From Azospirillaceae bacterium (GTDB lineage Bacteria; Pseudomonadota; Alphaproteobacteria; Azospirillales; Azospirillaceae): DNA of 64,000 nt. Position 1 is the first letter of the stretch. The number at the start of each line of letters is the position of its first letter. The position numbers and the translations under genes were made by a program. The DNA is taken from NCBI GenBank assembly GCA_031291675.1, contig JARLIO010000080.1, positions 1-64,000 of the forward strand. The letters run 5' to 3'. The notes beneath the pieces are model-generated. The model made no database searches. It was not told where the DNA came from and saw only the letters and a program-made list of their open reading frames with translations. Shown one piece after another: positions 54,087 through 63,321 of this stretch.

Positions 54087-55802
54087 TCACGATTGCGATA
54101 CCGGCGCCGCGCCATGCCGATCGACAAATTGCGCCAAGGCACCGCTGACCTGCTCGACGACCGTCCACCAATCATCGAGCTGAACCTGTCGGAACAATCG
54201 GGCACTGGGATACCACGGTGAATCATCGCGATCCTGCATCCAGCGCCAGCAGGCGTCATGGCGGATCAGGATCCACACCGGCTTGCCCATCGCGCCGACC
54301 AGATGCGCGACCGCGGTATCGATCGTGATCACGAGATCGAGCCCGGCGACCAGCGCCGCGGTGTCGGCAAAATCGTCGATCTCATCCATCCAGTCGTGCA
54401 GCGCGATCCCGGCGGGCATCGTCCCGATCTGCGCCGGAATTTCCGGGGTGACCCCCGCAACCGCGATCTTTTTCTGCAGGCTGACAAAGCTGACACCGCC
54501 GACCCGGGCCAACCCGGCCAGTTGAGCTGCCGGAATGCTGCGGCGCAGATCCGGCAGCACCGAACCCCGGTCGGACGGCAAAGGATCACCGGACCACACC
54601 AGACCGACCTTGACACCGGGCAACGCCGCGACGCGCGCCCGCCACGCGGCGACGGCCGCCGCGGGCGGCGCCAGATAGGGGACCGTTGCCGGGATCGCCG
54701 CAAGCCCGGTCCGCAGCAACCGGGGCACGCTCATCAGCGCCAGATGGCAGTCGAAGGGTGGCAGCGGCGCTTCCATCGCAACGACATCGGCAACGCCGGC
54801 AACAGGACACAGCAGCCGAACCAGCGGCTGGCGCACCCGCAGGATGACCCGGGCGCCCCGTGCCGCCAGCACCGGCGCGAACCGCGCGAATTGCAGGGTG
54901 TCACCGAACCCCTGCTCACCATAGAGCAGGATCGTCCGCCCGCTCAGCGGCTCGCCCGCCCATTCCGGCTGCGGGAAACGAACCACAAGGTCGTGAAAGC
55001 GCTCCGTCTTCCAGCGCCATTCATAATCGTCCCAGCCTTCGACCAGGCGCCCGCGATGCAACAGCGCCATCGCGCGATTGACATGGATCCGTGGATCCGC
55101 GGGGGCATGGAGCAACGCCCGGTCATAGGTCGCGATGGCGTCGTCGAGCCGCCCCTGCGCCTGCAAGACGCTGCCGAGATTGTTGAGCGCATTGGCATCG
55201 TCGGGGGTCACGCGCAATGTCCGGCCAAAGGCGCGGACTGCGGCGGCGGTATCGCCGCAGGCATACAGCACACTGCCGAGATTGTAGAAGGCACCGGCAT
55301 GGTCAGGCTTGCGGCACACGGCCTGGCGATAGGCGGCGATGGCCGCGTCAAAGGCGCCGCAGCGCGCCGTCACAACCCCGAGATTGTTGAACAGGTCGGG
55401 CGTATCCAGGCCCAGACGCCGCGCCCGGTGATAGGCGGCCCGCGCCGGCGCCGCCAAACCCGTGCGCAGTCCGTTGCCGAGATTGAAATAGGCCTCGGCA
55501 AAATCGGGACGCAAGGCAAGGGCCTGACGGCAGACGGTCACGGAATCGTCGAAACAGCCAAGATCGAACAGCAGCATGCCGAGCATATTGTAGAGTTCGG
55601 CCACCTGCGGTACCGCGGCAATCACCTGGACGTAGGCCTGAGCCGCACCCCTGGCATCCCCGGCCGCGTAGCAGGCCTCGGCCTGTGCCAGCAGGCCCGG
55701 AACTTCGCCGAGGGGCGGCGGCACCGGGCGGGCCAACGACGGGGTCAGCCGCGAAACGACACGAGGCTGGCTGCTGTCGGGAACGGTGCTGCGGCCCGTC
55801 AT
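54087..55802 (-). CDS. TPR protein with GT9-like glycosyltransferase domain
   Basis: 571 aa from the ATG at 55802 (GGAG five bases upstream); a TTG at 55892 is in frame. About six TPR units span ~40-270 (for example AEAYFNLGNGLR, AGAFYNLGSVLYACGDTAAAVRAF, NALNNLGSVLQAQGRLDDAI). After GWDDYEWRWKTERF comes a GT-B domain with GRTILLYGEQGFGDTLQFARFAPVLAARGARVILRVRQPLV and the donor-site region DLVITIDTAVAHLVGAMGKPVWILI. Such TPR-GT proteins resemble heptosyltransferase-like or OGT-like protein glycosyltransferases; the acceptor is unknown. Confidence 0.85.
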   Translation of the reverse strand: MTGRSTVPDSSQPRVVSRLTPSLARPVPPPLGEVPGLLAQAEACYAAGDARGAAQAYVQVIAAVPQVAELYNMLGMLLFDLGCFDDSVTVCRQALALRPDFAEAYFNLGNGLRTGLAAPARAAYHRARRLGLDTPDLFNNLGVVTARCGAFDAAIAAYRQAVCRKPDHAGAFYNLGSVLYACGDTAAAVRAFGRTLRVTPDDANALNNLGSVLQAQGRLDDAIATYDRALLHAPADPRIHVNRAMALLHRGRLVEGWDDYEWRWKTERFHDLVVRFPQPEWAGEPLSGRTILLYGEQGFGDTLQFARFAPVLAARGARVILRVRQPLVRLLCPVAGVADVVAMEAPLPPFDCHLALMSVPRLLRTGLAAIPATVPYLAPPAAAVAAWRARVAALPGVKVGLVWSGDPLPSDRGSVLPDLRRSIPAAQLAGLARVGGVSFVSLQKKIAVAGVTPEIPAQIGTMPAGIALHDWMDEIDDFADTAALVAGLDLVITIDTAVAHLVGAMGKPVWILIRHDACWRWMQDRDDSPWYPSARLFRQVQLDDWWTVVEQVSGALAQFVDRHGAAPVSQS

Positions 55803-56076
55803 CACGTCTCCATCAAGCGCCGACAAGGGATCAACGGCAAGACCAGAGGGCAACGACACCCGGGGCCCCGTCAAGACCCGATTGCGGCGCAACAGCCATC
55901 CCGATCGCGACGGAACGCCCCGGCCCGGAACGATGCCCGAGCCACGGCGTCGGGGTTGCCTTTTGGCACCAGGTCGAACGGCACTGACCGCCCCGACCCT
56001 GGCAAAGCGTTGCAGAACGCTGGTTCGGGCATGATCTGTCAGTCACCGCCTGTTTCACCGACCACCCCGGCTTTCG

Positions 56077-56086
56077 CCCCCCCCCC
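56077..56086 (+). repeat. Run of ten C upstream of, or within, the EamA gene 5' end
   Basis: A C10 homopolymer. If translation starts at the ATG 56031 the tract is coding (Pro codons) and length changes would shift the frame; if it starts at GTG 56136 the tract is in the leader. Confidence 0.9.
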
Positions 56087-56135
56087 GGCATTCGATCGAT
56101 ACCGACCCAACCGCACCCTTGACGGAACCCTACGC

Positions 56136-57209
56136 GTGAACCCACCCTCTCCAGAGGCGGCCGGCCCGCAACGCCCCGCGCGCCCCGAACCGTCGAACCG
56201 ATCCGACCGGCCGCGTCCCGCCACCGGCGGAGGAGCTTTGGGCTGGATTTGGGCCCGGCCCGTCTGGCTGCTGTGGTTGCCGCCGCTGGTATGGTCGAGC
56301 AATATCGTCCTGTCGCGGGCCTACAGCCACGCCTTTCCCCCGATCGCGCTGACCTGCAGCCGCTGGCTGGTCGCGTTTCTGGTGCTGCTGCCTCTGGTCT
56401 GGAGCCGGGCGATCCGGCAACTGCCGGTGCTGCGCGCCCATTGGCTGCTGATCCTGCTGTGTGGCATCCTGGGCATCGCCGGCTACAGCATTCTGGGTTA
56501 TATGGCCGCCGCAACGACGACCGCGGCGAATATCGCCTTCATCAATTCGACCCTGCCGCTGATGGTCCCCCTGATGGCCACGGTCGTCAGTCGCGAACCG
56601 CTGAGCGCCCGGACCGTGTTCGGGGCGGTGATCTCTTTTGCCGGCGTGGCCTGGCTGGTGTTGCGCGGCGATCCGCGCTCGGCCGCCGACCTGTCGTTTC
56701 GCGGTGGCGACTTTCAGATCCTGGCCGGGGTCGCGAACTACGCCCTCTACTCGGTGCTGATCCGCCGCAAACCGCCGGAACTCGATCTGTTCGTCTTCCT
56801 GCTGGCAACAATTGCCGCCGGCGAGATCGTGCTGCTGCCCTTCTGGATCCACGAAGCCCTCACCGACCGCACACTGCCCCTGGATCCACTGTCGATTGGC
56901 ATCGTCATCTATCTGGGGCTGATCATCTGTCTGCTGGGCGGCGTGGTTTGGAATCGCTGCATTGTCGTCCTTGGGGCGACCGTCACCGGGGCCTCCTATC
57001 ACCTGCTGGCCGTGTTCACCGCCCTGCTGGCCGCGATCTGCCTGGGCGAACGATTGGAACAATACCACGTCGCCGGTTTTGCCCTGATTCTCACCGGTGT
57101 GGCTCTGGCGACAGCGCGACGGCGCCACCCCCGACCCGACCGGGCCCCAGGCCGCAACATTACGCCGCACAACGGCGCACCGCAGCTCCGGGCCACAGCC
57201 GGGGAGTGA
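56136..57209 (+). CDS. EamA/DMT-family transporter
   Basis: 357 aa from the GTG at 56136; an ATG at 56031 would add 35 Pro-rich residues. Ten predicted TM helices in two EamA repeats: LLWLPPLVWSSNIVLSRAYSHAFPPIALTCSRWL starts the first, and LGATVTGASYHLLAVFTALLAAICLGERLEQYHVAGFALILTGV ends the second with the typical GE-L motif. Inner-membrane metabolite exporter; substrate unknown. The huge open frame upstream overlaps the TPR glycosyltransferase on the other strand and is not coding. Confidence 0.9.
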   Translation: MNPPSPEAAGPQRPARPEPSNRSDRPRPATGGGALGWIWARPVWLLWLPPLVWSSNIVLSRAYSHAFPPIALTCSRWLVAFLVLLPLVWSRAIRQLPVLRAHWLLILLCGILGIAGYSILGYMAAATTTAANIAFINSTLPLMVPLMATVVSREPLSARTVFGAVISFAGVAWLVLRGDPRSAADLSFRGGDFQILAGVANYALYSVLIRRKPPELDLFVFLLATIAAGEIVLLPFWIHEALTDRTLPLDPLSIGIVIYLGLIICLLGGVVWNRCIVVLGATVTGASYHLLAVFTALLAAICLGERLEQYHVAGFALILTGVALATARRRHPRPDRAPGRNITPHNGAPQLRATAGE

Positions 57210-57210
57210 A

Positions 57211-57240
57211 ATATCGCGATTTTACGATTTATGATATCGT
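57211..57240. promoter_or_regulatory. AT-rich repeat patch upstream of the OYE gene, possible ArsR operator
   Basis: Contains ATCGCGAT, two tandem CGATTT(T/A)(A/T) octamers (57217-57232) and a direct repeat of ATATCG (57211-57216 and 57234-57239), in the gap before the ene-reductase gene. Given the ArsR regulator downstream, this is a candidate binding site. Confidence 0.4.
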
Positions 57241-57280
57241 CCGTTCTCAACCCCTTCGCTTTGAACAGGACAATCCGGCC

Positions 57281-58411
57281 ATGACCACCGTTGCAGATCC
57301 TTCCGTCAGCGCCTTGTTCCAGCCCTTTGCCTTTGGACACCAGACCCTGGCCAATCGCATCGTCATGGCGCCAATGACCCGACAGCAGTCGCCGGGCGCG
57401 ATCCCCGGCGCCAATGTCGCCGCCTATTACCGTAGCCGTGCCGCCGGCGGCGTCGGCCTGATCATCACCGAAGGCACCACGATCAACCATCCCGGCGCCA
57501 ATGGCTATGCCAACGTCCCGGCGTTTCATGGCGCGGCGGCTCTGGCCGGTTGGCAGTGCGTCGTCGACGAGGTTCACGCCGCAGGCGGCCGAATCATTCC
57601 GCAACTGTGGCATGTCGGCCCGGTGCGCCGCCCGGGCATGGAACCCGATCCGGCGGTCCCCGGCTATGGCCCGATGACGATCGAGGACAAGGGGACCGTG
57701 GTCGTCAAGGCGATGACCGAGACTGACATTGCCGATGTCGTTGCCGCCTTTGCCCAGGCCGCCCGCGACGCCGAACGGATCGGTTTCGATGGTGTCGAAT
57801 TGCATGGCGCCCACGCTTATCTTCTCGATTCCTTCCTCTGGGACGGCAGCAACCAGCGTACCGATGGCTATGGTGGCTCGATCGCCAACCGGACGCGGAT
57901 CGCGCTTGAAGTCGTCCGCGCCGTTCGCGCCGCCGTCAGCAGCGATTTCCCGATCGTGTTCCGCTTCTCGCAATGGAAGATGAGCGATTACGCCGCCAAG
58001 ATCGGCAACACCCCCGACGAGCTGGCGCAAATCCTCGTGCCCCTGGCCGAAGCCGGTGTCGACATTTTCCATGCCAGCACGCGCCGCTTCTGGGTCCCGG
58101 CGTTCGAGAACAGCCCGGACACCCTCGCGGCCTGGACGCGGCGTCTGACGGGAAAGCCGGTCATCGCGGTTGGCAGTGTCGGCTTGGACCGCGAGATGTC
58201 ATCGGCGGTGTTTACCGGAACCGAAAAACTGATCGCCAGCGCCACCGGCATCGCGGCGATGGTGGAAAAGCTTGAGCAGGGTGACTTCGATCTGGTGGCC
58301 GTCGGCCGGGCTTTGCTGGCGGAACCACAATGGGCCAACAAGGTCCAGGAAGGCCGGCAGGCAGAAATTCACGATTTCACCCGCGACGCGTTGACGTCCT
58401 TGGTGGCCTGA
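57281..58411 (+). CDS. Old Yellow Enzyme family NADH:flavin oxidoreductase (ene-reductase)
   Basis: 376 aa from the ATG at 57281. LFQPFAFGHQTLANRIVMAPMTRQQS, IITEGTTINHPGANGYANVP, QLWHVGPVRRPG, FAQAARDAERIGFDGVELHGAHAYLLDSFLWDGSNQRTDGYGGSIANRTRI (substrate-binding His pair) and AVGRALLAEPQWANKV identify the FMN-dependent OYE family. Reduces activated C=C bonds of electrophiles such as enals, enones or maleimides. Followed by an ArsR regulator and an aldo/keto reductase. Confidence 0.93.
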   Translation: MTTVADPSVSALFQPFAFGHQTLANRIVMAPMTRQQSPGAIPGANVAAYYRSRAAGGVGLIITEGTTINHPGANGYANVPAFHGAAALAGWQCVVDEVHAAGGRIIPQLWHVGPVRRPGMEPDPAVPGYGPMTIEDKGTVVVKAMTETDIADVVAAFAQAARDAERIGFDGVELHGAHAYLLDSFLWDGSNQRTDGYGGSIANRTRIALEVVRAVRAAVSSDFPIVFRFSQWKMSDYAAKIGNTPDELAQILVPLAEAGVDIFHASTRRFWVPAFENSPDTLAAWTRRLTGKPVIAVGSVGLDREMSSAVFTGTEKLIASATGIAAMVEKLEQGDFDLVAVGRALLAEPQWANKVQEGRQAEIHDFTRDALTSLVA

Positions 58412-58503
58412 GCCAATTTGGGTGCGGCGGGATTCAGACGACGGTCGAAGCGACCTGACCCGACCGCGACACAAACACAGGGTGATGGGTGCGGAGGGTG
58501 ATC

Positions 58504-58803
58504 ATGGATATCGATGCGATCATCCGCGCGCTCGCAAATCCGGTCCGGCGCGATATTCTGGTCTGGCTGAAGCAGCCGGAACAGAATTTCGCGCCTCAGG
58601 ACTCCCAGCCGCTGTCCGAGGGCGTCTGTGTCAGCCGGATTTTCGAAAAAGCGGCGCTGTCCCAATCGACCGTTTCGGCGTATCTCGCGATTCTGCAACG
58701 GGCCGGTCTTGTGACGTCAAAACGGGCCGGCCAATGGACCTACTATCGGCGCAATGAAGCCATGATCCAGGCGTTTCTGGCGGCGCTCGGGCAGACGATC
58801 TGA
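58504..58803 (+). CDS. ArsR-family transcriptional regulator
   Basis: 99 aa from the ATG at 58504 with GGAGGG seven bases upstream. Winged HTH: IIRALANPVRRDILVWLK, then EKAALSQSTVSAYLAILQRAGLVTSKRAGQWTYYRRNEAMI. No arsenic-type CVC motif; one Cys (SEGVCVSRIF) in the segment before the recognition helix could serve as a thiol sensor. Lies between the ene-reductase and the aldo/keto reductase, which it probably controls. This resembles small HTH regulators that react to electrophiles. Confidence 0.9.
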   Translation: MDIDAIIRALANPVRRDILVWLKQPEQNFAPQDSQPLSEGVCVSRIFEKAALSQSTVSAYLAILQRAGLVTSKRAGQWTYYRRNEAMIQAFLAALGQTI

Positions 58804-58899
58804 CGCACCGCCAAAGCCCCCCTGGCGGCGTCACGCCGATGACGACCACCAAATCCCTCGGCCACAGGATGAGGCCGCGACAAAAAAGGCAAACACCAA

Positions 58900-59925
58900 G
58901 TGACTTACCTTGCCGACAACAACCGGTACCACAACGCGCAATTCCGCCGCTGTGGCCGCAGCGGCCTCGATCTCCCGGCGATTTCCCTGGGCCTGTGGCA
59001 GAATTTCGGGGGGACCGACATTTTCGAAACCGGTCGCGCCATACTGCGCCGCGCCTTCGACCGTGGCGTCAGCCATTTCGATCTGGCCAATAATTACGGC
59101 CCGCCGCCGGGATCCGCCGAGGCGAATTTCGGCCGGATCCTGGCCACGGATTTCAAGGCCTATCGTGACGAGATGGTGATCTCGACCAAGGCCGGCTATC
59201 TGATGTGGCCAGGCCCTTACGGTCAGTGGGGTTCGCGTAAATATCTGCTGTCCAGCCTGGACCAGAGCCTGCAGCGAATGGGACTCGACTATGTCGACAT
59301 CTTCTATTCGCACCGCTTCGATCCGGACACCCCGTTGGAGGAAACCATGGGGGCGCTGCATTCGGCGGTGACCCAGGGCAAGGCCCTTTATGCCGGGATC
59401 TCATCCTATTCCCCACAGAAAACCCGCGAAGCCGTCGCGATCCTGAAGGCGCTGGGGACACCCTGCCTGATCCATCAGCCGTCCTATTCAATGCTCAACC
59501 GCTGGATCGAGGATGGGCTGCTCGCCACCCTCGAGGAACTGGGCATCGGCTGTATCGCCTTCTCCGCCCTGGCCCAGGGCATGCTGACCGACCGCTACCT
59601 CGACGGCATCCCGGCCGGGTCACGGGCCAGCAAAGGCGGCTCGCTGAGACAAAGCCTGTTGACTGAGGCCAATCTCCAGCGAATTCGCGCCTTGAACGCG
59701 GTCGCGCAGCGCCGCGGCCAGACCCTGGCGCAAATGGCCCTGACCTGGGTCCTCCGTGATCCACGCATCACCTCGGCCCTGATCGGCGCCCGAACCGTCG
59801 CGCAACTTGACGATTCGCTCGACGCGTTGCAGAGCGCGCCCCTGTCGTCCGAGGAATTGGCCGAGATCGATCAGCACGCATTGGACGGCGGTATCGACAT
59901 TTGGCGCGCGTCTTCGGCGTCGTAA
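58900..59925 (+). CDS. Aldo/keto reductase, YghZ-type
   Basis: 341 aa with a GTG start. Catalytic set: Asp and Tyr in FDLANNYGPPPGSAE, Lys in ISTKAGYLMWPGPYGQWGS, His in IFYSHRFDPDTPLEE. The motif YLMWPGPYGQWGSRKYL and LGIGCIAFSALAQGMLTDRYL mark the YghZ/GAP reductase branch (AKR14), which reduces L-glyceraldehyde 3-phosphate and methylglyoxal. NADPH-dependent, cytoplasmic. Third gene of the OYE-ArsR-AKR group. Confidence 0.93.
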   Translation: MTYLADNNRYHNAQFRRCGRSGLDLPAISLGLWQNFGGTDIFETGRAILRRAFDRGVSHFDLANNYGPPPGSAEANFGRILATDFKAYRDEMVISTKAGYLMWPGPYGQWGSRKYLLSSLDQSLQRMGLDYVDIFYSHRFDPDTPLEETMGALHSAVTQGKALYAGISSYSPQKTREAVAILKALGTPCLIHQPSYSMLNRWIEDGLLATLEELGIGCIAFSALAQGMLTDRYLDGIPAGSRASKGGSLRQSLLTEANLQRIRALNAVAQRRGQTLAQMALTWVLRDPRITSALIGARTVAQLDDSLDALQSAPLSSEELAEIDQHALDGGIDIWRASSAS

Positions 59926-60166
59926 AAAAAACACGTGGTCGGGTTGCCGGGGTGGAATATCCCGGCCCCCGCCGACGTTGTTATCATTGTGGTTGCTGGT
60001 TCGGGTCGTCGGCATCGGACGATGGCCGGGGTTGCATCGAACAATCCCGCCGCCAAAGTCTTAGTCCCAATGCCCTGTGCTGGAGCGCAGTGATCCTGGT
60101 ATTATGGTTTGGCGGATCTTATCCGCGCGCCGATTCCCGTCGGACGCAAACAAGGAGTTTTCGGTT

Positions 60167-60496
60167 ATGAAAAGCGGTTTGGCGGTCTGTGCGGTCACGG
60201 CGGCCCTGCTTGCGGCAGCACCTTTGTCATCGGCCCAGGCCGACGGCTGGCACCATCACGACGATATCGGCCTGGGGCTGCTGGGCGCGGTCGTCGCCGG
60301 AACCACGGCGGCGGTGCTGTCACCACTGGTGCCGCACCCGGTCTATGTGGCACAGCCACCGGTTTATTACGCGCCGCCACCGCCCGTCTATTACGCGCCG
60401 CCGGCGGCTTATTATCCGCCGCCGCCGCGGGTCTATTATGCGCCACCACCGCGCGTCGTCTACTACCCGGGACCGGCCTATTATCAGGGCTATTGA
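60167..60496 (+). CDS. Small Tyr/Pro-rich exported protein
   Basis: 109 aa; ATG at 60167 with AAGGAG nine bases upstream. Signal peptide MKSGLAVCAVTAALLAAAPL ending near AQA, then HHHDD and a glycine-rich hydrophobic stretch (GLGLLGAVVAGTTAAVL), followed by ~55 residues of repeated (V)YYAPPP and related units. Low-complexity cell-surface or periplasmic protein of unknown role; similar short proteins are common in alphaproteobacteria. Confidence 0.82.
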   Translation: MKSGLAVCAVTAALLAAAPLSSAQADGWHHHDDIGLGLLGAVVAGTTAAVLSPLVPHPVYVAQPPVYYAPPPPVYYAPPAAYYPPPPRVYYAPPPRVVYYPGPAYYQGY

Positions 60497-60509
60497 TCCA
60501 CCGGGGGGG

Positions 60510-60535
60510 GGCGCCGGCCGGTTTCCGGCGGCGCC
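60510..60535 (+). terminator. Hairpin terminator of the Tyr/Pro-rich gene
   Basis: GGCGCCGGCCGG pairs with CCGGCGGCGCC around TTT with one bulged base, 14 bp past the stop. A run of nine G (60503-60511) overlaps its left edge. Confidence 0.6.
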
Positions 60536-61003
60536 GGGTTCGCCTGAAACAAGGCGGATGGCACGCCCGTGATCGAAGATCGGCCTTTCGGGCCGGGGTG
60601 ACGTTACGGGCGGCAGAAATGAACCGATAAGCGCCAGCGGGATCCTCGCCCTCGTCGCCCCACCCGATTGCAGCCACCGCTGGGCACCGTTTCCAGCACA
60701 GCAAACAGGGGCGCCCCGTCCCGAGGCCGATCCCCCGTAACACCCATAGGCGTTGGAAAACCGTCATGTTCGGACGCCACGCAGGCTTCGGCCCTTGCGC
60801 GCTGCGGTCCTCGACCTGACCCGTTCCTGTCGCAACGATGATACGCCGGCCGCAGGGCCAGGAGATTGTTGCACCGCCCGATCCCCCGTGATCTTCTGGC
60901 CGTCAAGCTGCCTAGCGCGCCCATGCAGGACCCGTCCGTCACAGGACCGGTGACGGGGCCGGTCCGTCGACGCTCCCCCCGGTACCCGCGATCGGATCCC
61001 GCC
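60536..61003. other. Intergenic region upstream of sixA
   Basis: About 470 bp; no gene with recognisable features on either strand. The sixA frame is open from 60866, but the added residues are not SixA-like. Confidence 0.45.
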
Positions 61004-61558
61004 GTGAAGACCCTGTTCCTGCTGCGCCACGCCAAATCGGACTGGAATGACCCGAATTGTGCCGATCGCGACCGCCCTCTGGCGCCCCGCGGCGTCAAGG
61101 CGGCCCATCGGATCAATCATTGGCTGCGCGACCATTGCGCAGCGGATTTCCGCCGGCACAACCCCCTCATCCTGTGTTCGACCGCCCGTCGCGCCCGGGA
61201 TACCGCTCGGCTGGCCCTGGCGGATCTCGACCTTGATCTGGTGATAAACTATGACCGGTCGCTCTATCTGGCCGGCGCCCAGGCCTTGATTGATCGGCTG
61301 CGCCACGTCCCCGACACCGTCACCACGGTGATGATCATTGGTCACAATCCGGATCTGGCCGACCTGGTCGACCGCCTGCGCGGCGACGGCACGCCCGACG
61401 CCGTGACCGCGCATGCCGGCGCCTTCCCGACCGCGGCCCTGGCGATCCTCGAATTGCCCATCGAATCATGGGCCAACAGCGGCGATCAGGACGGCTTCCT
61501 ACGCGCCTTCATCCTGCCCCGCCGGGAGGACCACGCGGACAACAGCGCGGCATCGTGA
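61004..61558 (+). CDS. sixA: Phosphohistidine phosphatase SixA-like protein
   Basis: 184 aa from the GTG at 61004. LFLLRHAKSDWNDPNCADRDRPLAPRGVKAA carries the RH catalytic motif of the histidine phosphatase superfamily; LILCSTARRARDTARLAL and VMIIGHNPDLADLVDRL complete the SixA pattern. Removes phosphate from phosphohistidine in HPt or PTS proteins. Directly upstream of the CYTH-CHAD gene; the two probably form an operon. Confidence 0.9.
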   Translation: MKTLFLLRHAKSDWNDPNCADRDRPLAPRGVKAAHRINHWLRDHCAADFRRHNPLILCSTARRARDTARLALADLDLDLVINYDRSLYLAGAQALIDRLRHVPDTVTTVMIIGHNPDLADLVDRLRGDGTPDAVTAHAGAFPTAALAILELPIESWANSGDQDGFLRAFILPRREDHADNSAAS

Positions 61559-61593
61559 TCCGGCGCCGTCGGGCGCGCAATCATGACGCATTG

Positions 61594-63321
61594 ATGACGA
61601 ATGCGGAATCGGACCGAATTCCCGTCGCGCCGCTTGCCCGGGTCAGGTATTGCTTAGCCGGCCGGTCGTTGGCCAAACCGTCCTCCGACCCGAGGGTTGC
61701 CTGCTTGTCTGCCAAGCCGAAGTCCGATCCGACCCCGTCCGTCCCTGATGCCCGGGAAGCCAGTCCCGGCCTTGAGGTCGAACTTAAGCTTCAGGTCGCG
61801 GCCGGCGATCTGACGCGACTGGTCCGGCATCCGATTCTGACCGCGGCGCATGACGGCACCCCGGTCAGCCGCCGTCTGATCACGACCTATTTCGACACCC
61901 CGGATTTCCAGCTCGCCGCCCGTGGCTTGGCCTTGCGCGTTCGCCGTATCGGCAATGAACGGATCCAGTCGATCAAGACCTTCGACAATGGCGCCGCGAC
62001 CGACCCCGCCGGCGTCGCCGTCCGCCGTGAATGGGAATGGAAGATTCGCGACGATCACCCGGATCTCAGCCTGCTGACCCCGGATGTGCTGCGCGGCGCC
62101 CTGCCCCACGATGCCGTGTCCAATCTCCGGCCGATTTTCGTCACCGATCTGCAGCGCACCACCTTGCTGCTGCGCACGGCGAAGCTGACCGCGATCGAAA
62201 TCGCGCTGGATACCGGCGAGATCCGCGCCGGTGACGCCCGCACCCCGATCAACGAAGTGGAACTGGAGCTCAAGGCCGGCCGGGTCGGCCAGCTGTTCGA
62301 TCTGGCCCGCGAACTGCAGCGCAGCGTGCCGCTGCGGATCACGACGCGCAGCAAGGCCGACATCGGCTTTGATCTGGTCAATGGCACAGCGCCGGCACCG
62401 GTCAAGGCGGCGCCCCTGGCGATGACGCCCATGACGACCCTGGCCGAGGCCTTTCGCCATATCGTGCGCAATAGCATCAGTCATCTTCTGGCCAATGAGC
62501 CCTGCGTGCTGAGCGGCCTGGACCCCGAAGGCATCCATCAGATGCGGGTCGCGTTACGCCGGCTGCGGTCGGCACTGGTGCTGTTCAGTGATTACATCCA
62601 GTCGGCCGAAGGTCTGCAACTGGCTGACGAGGTTCGCTGGCTCGGCGGCCGCCTCGGCGCGGCACGCGACCGCGATGTACTGCTGACCCGCTATTTCGAT
62701 CGGTTCAAGAACGATCGCCGGCCGTCGCCCGGAATCGAACAGTTGCGCCACGCCATCGAGCAGATCCGCCAAGTGGCCCAGGGCAGCGCGATCGAGGCGA
62801 TGCGCGCGCCGCGCTATACCAGCCTGCTGCTGACGATCGGCGGCTGGATCGAGGACGGCCGCTGGTACGAAGGCGCGGCCGCCGGCCTGATGCCATCGCT
62901 CGACCAACCGGTCATCGAGCTGGCGCATCGCTGGCTGGCCAAGCGCCACCGCAAGGTTCGCCGCATTGGCAGGCAGATCGCCCGGATGGAACCCGAGGAC
63001 CGGCATCGGCTGCGGATCGCGGTCAAGAAGCTGCGCTATGCCACGGACTTCTTCCGCGGCCTTTACCCCGCCGCGACAACCCGCGCCTATCTCAACGCGG
63101 TGGAGACACTGCAGGATGTGCTGGGCGACATCAACGATGCCACGGTGTCCGGTCACCTGGTCGAATCGCTGTGCCGCGGCGAAGAAGGCGACGGCCGCAA
63201 GGCGGCGCGAGACCTCAGCGACTGGATCGCCGAACAGGGGCATCACCAGTTGCAGCAACTCGGCGACTGCTGGAAGACGTTCACCGAGGTCGAGCCGTTC
63301 TGGACCGCCGAGGCCGCATGA
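61594..63321 (+). CDS. CYTH-CHAD domain protein
   Basis: 575 aa from the ATG at 61594. CYTH (~50-250) begins with the ExExK motif in LEVELKLQ and contains TTYFDTPDFQLAARGLALRVRRIG and RVGQLFDLARELQ. CHAD (~285-560) has paired His-rich helices HQMRVALRRLRSALVLFSDYI and HRLRIAVKKLRYATDFFRGLYP. CYTH domains handle tripolyphosphate-type substrates and CHAD domains bind polyphosphate, so a role in polyphosphate metabolism or sensing is expected. Follows sixA; its TGA overlaps the next ATG. Confidence 0.93.
   Translation: MTNAESDRIPVAPLARVRYCLAGRSLAKPSSDPRVACLSAKPKSDPTPSVPDAREASPGLEVELKLQVAAGDLTRLVRHPILTAAHDGTPVSRRLITTYFDTPDFQLAARGLALRVRRIGNERIQSIKTFDNGAATDPAGVAVRREWEWKIRDDHPDLSLLTPDVLRGALPHDAVSNLRPIFVTDLQRTTLLLRTAKLTAIEIALDTGEIRAGDARTPINEVELELKAGRVGQLFDLARELQRSVPLRITTRSKADIGFDLVNGTAPAPVKAAPLAMTPMTTLAEAFRHIVRNSISHLLANEPCVLSGLDPEGIHQMRVALRRLRSALVLFSDYIQSAEGLQLADEVRWLGGRLGAARDRDVLLTRYFDRFKNDRRPSPGIEQLRHAIEQIRQVAQGSAIEAMRAPRYTSLLLTIGGWIEDGRWYEGAAAGLMPSLDQPVIELAHRWLAKRHRKVRRIGRQIARMEPEDRHRLRIAVKKLRYATDFFRGLYPAATTRAYLNAVETLQDVLGDINDATVSGHLVESLCRGEEGDGRKAARDLSDWIAEQGHHQLQQLGDCWKTFTEVEPFWTAEAA

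Noticed and set aside
54258-57209. Very long plus-strand open frame of 983 codons overlapping the TPR glycosyltransferase
   Set aside because: Only the part from about 56136 shows EamA transporter features. The upstream two thirds is low-complexity Arg/Gln/Asp-rich translation antisense to a clear TPR-GT gene, a common artefact of high-GC DNA.
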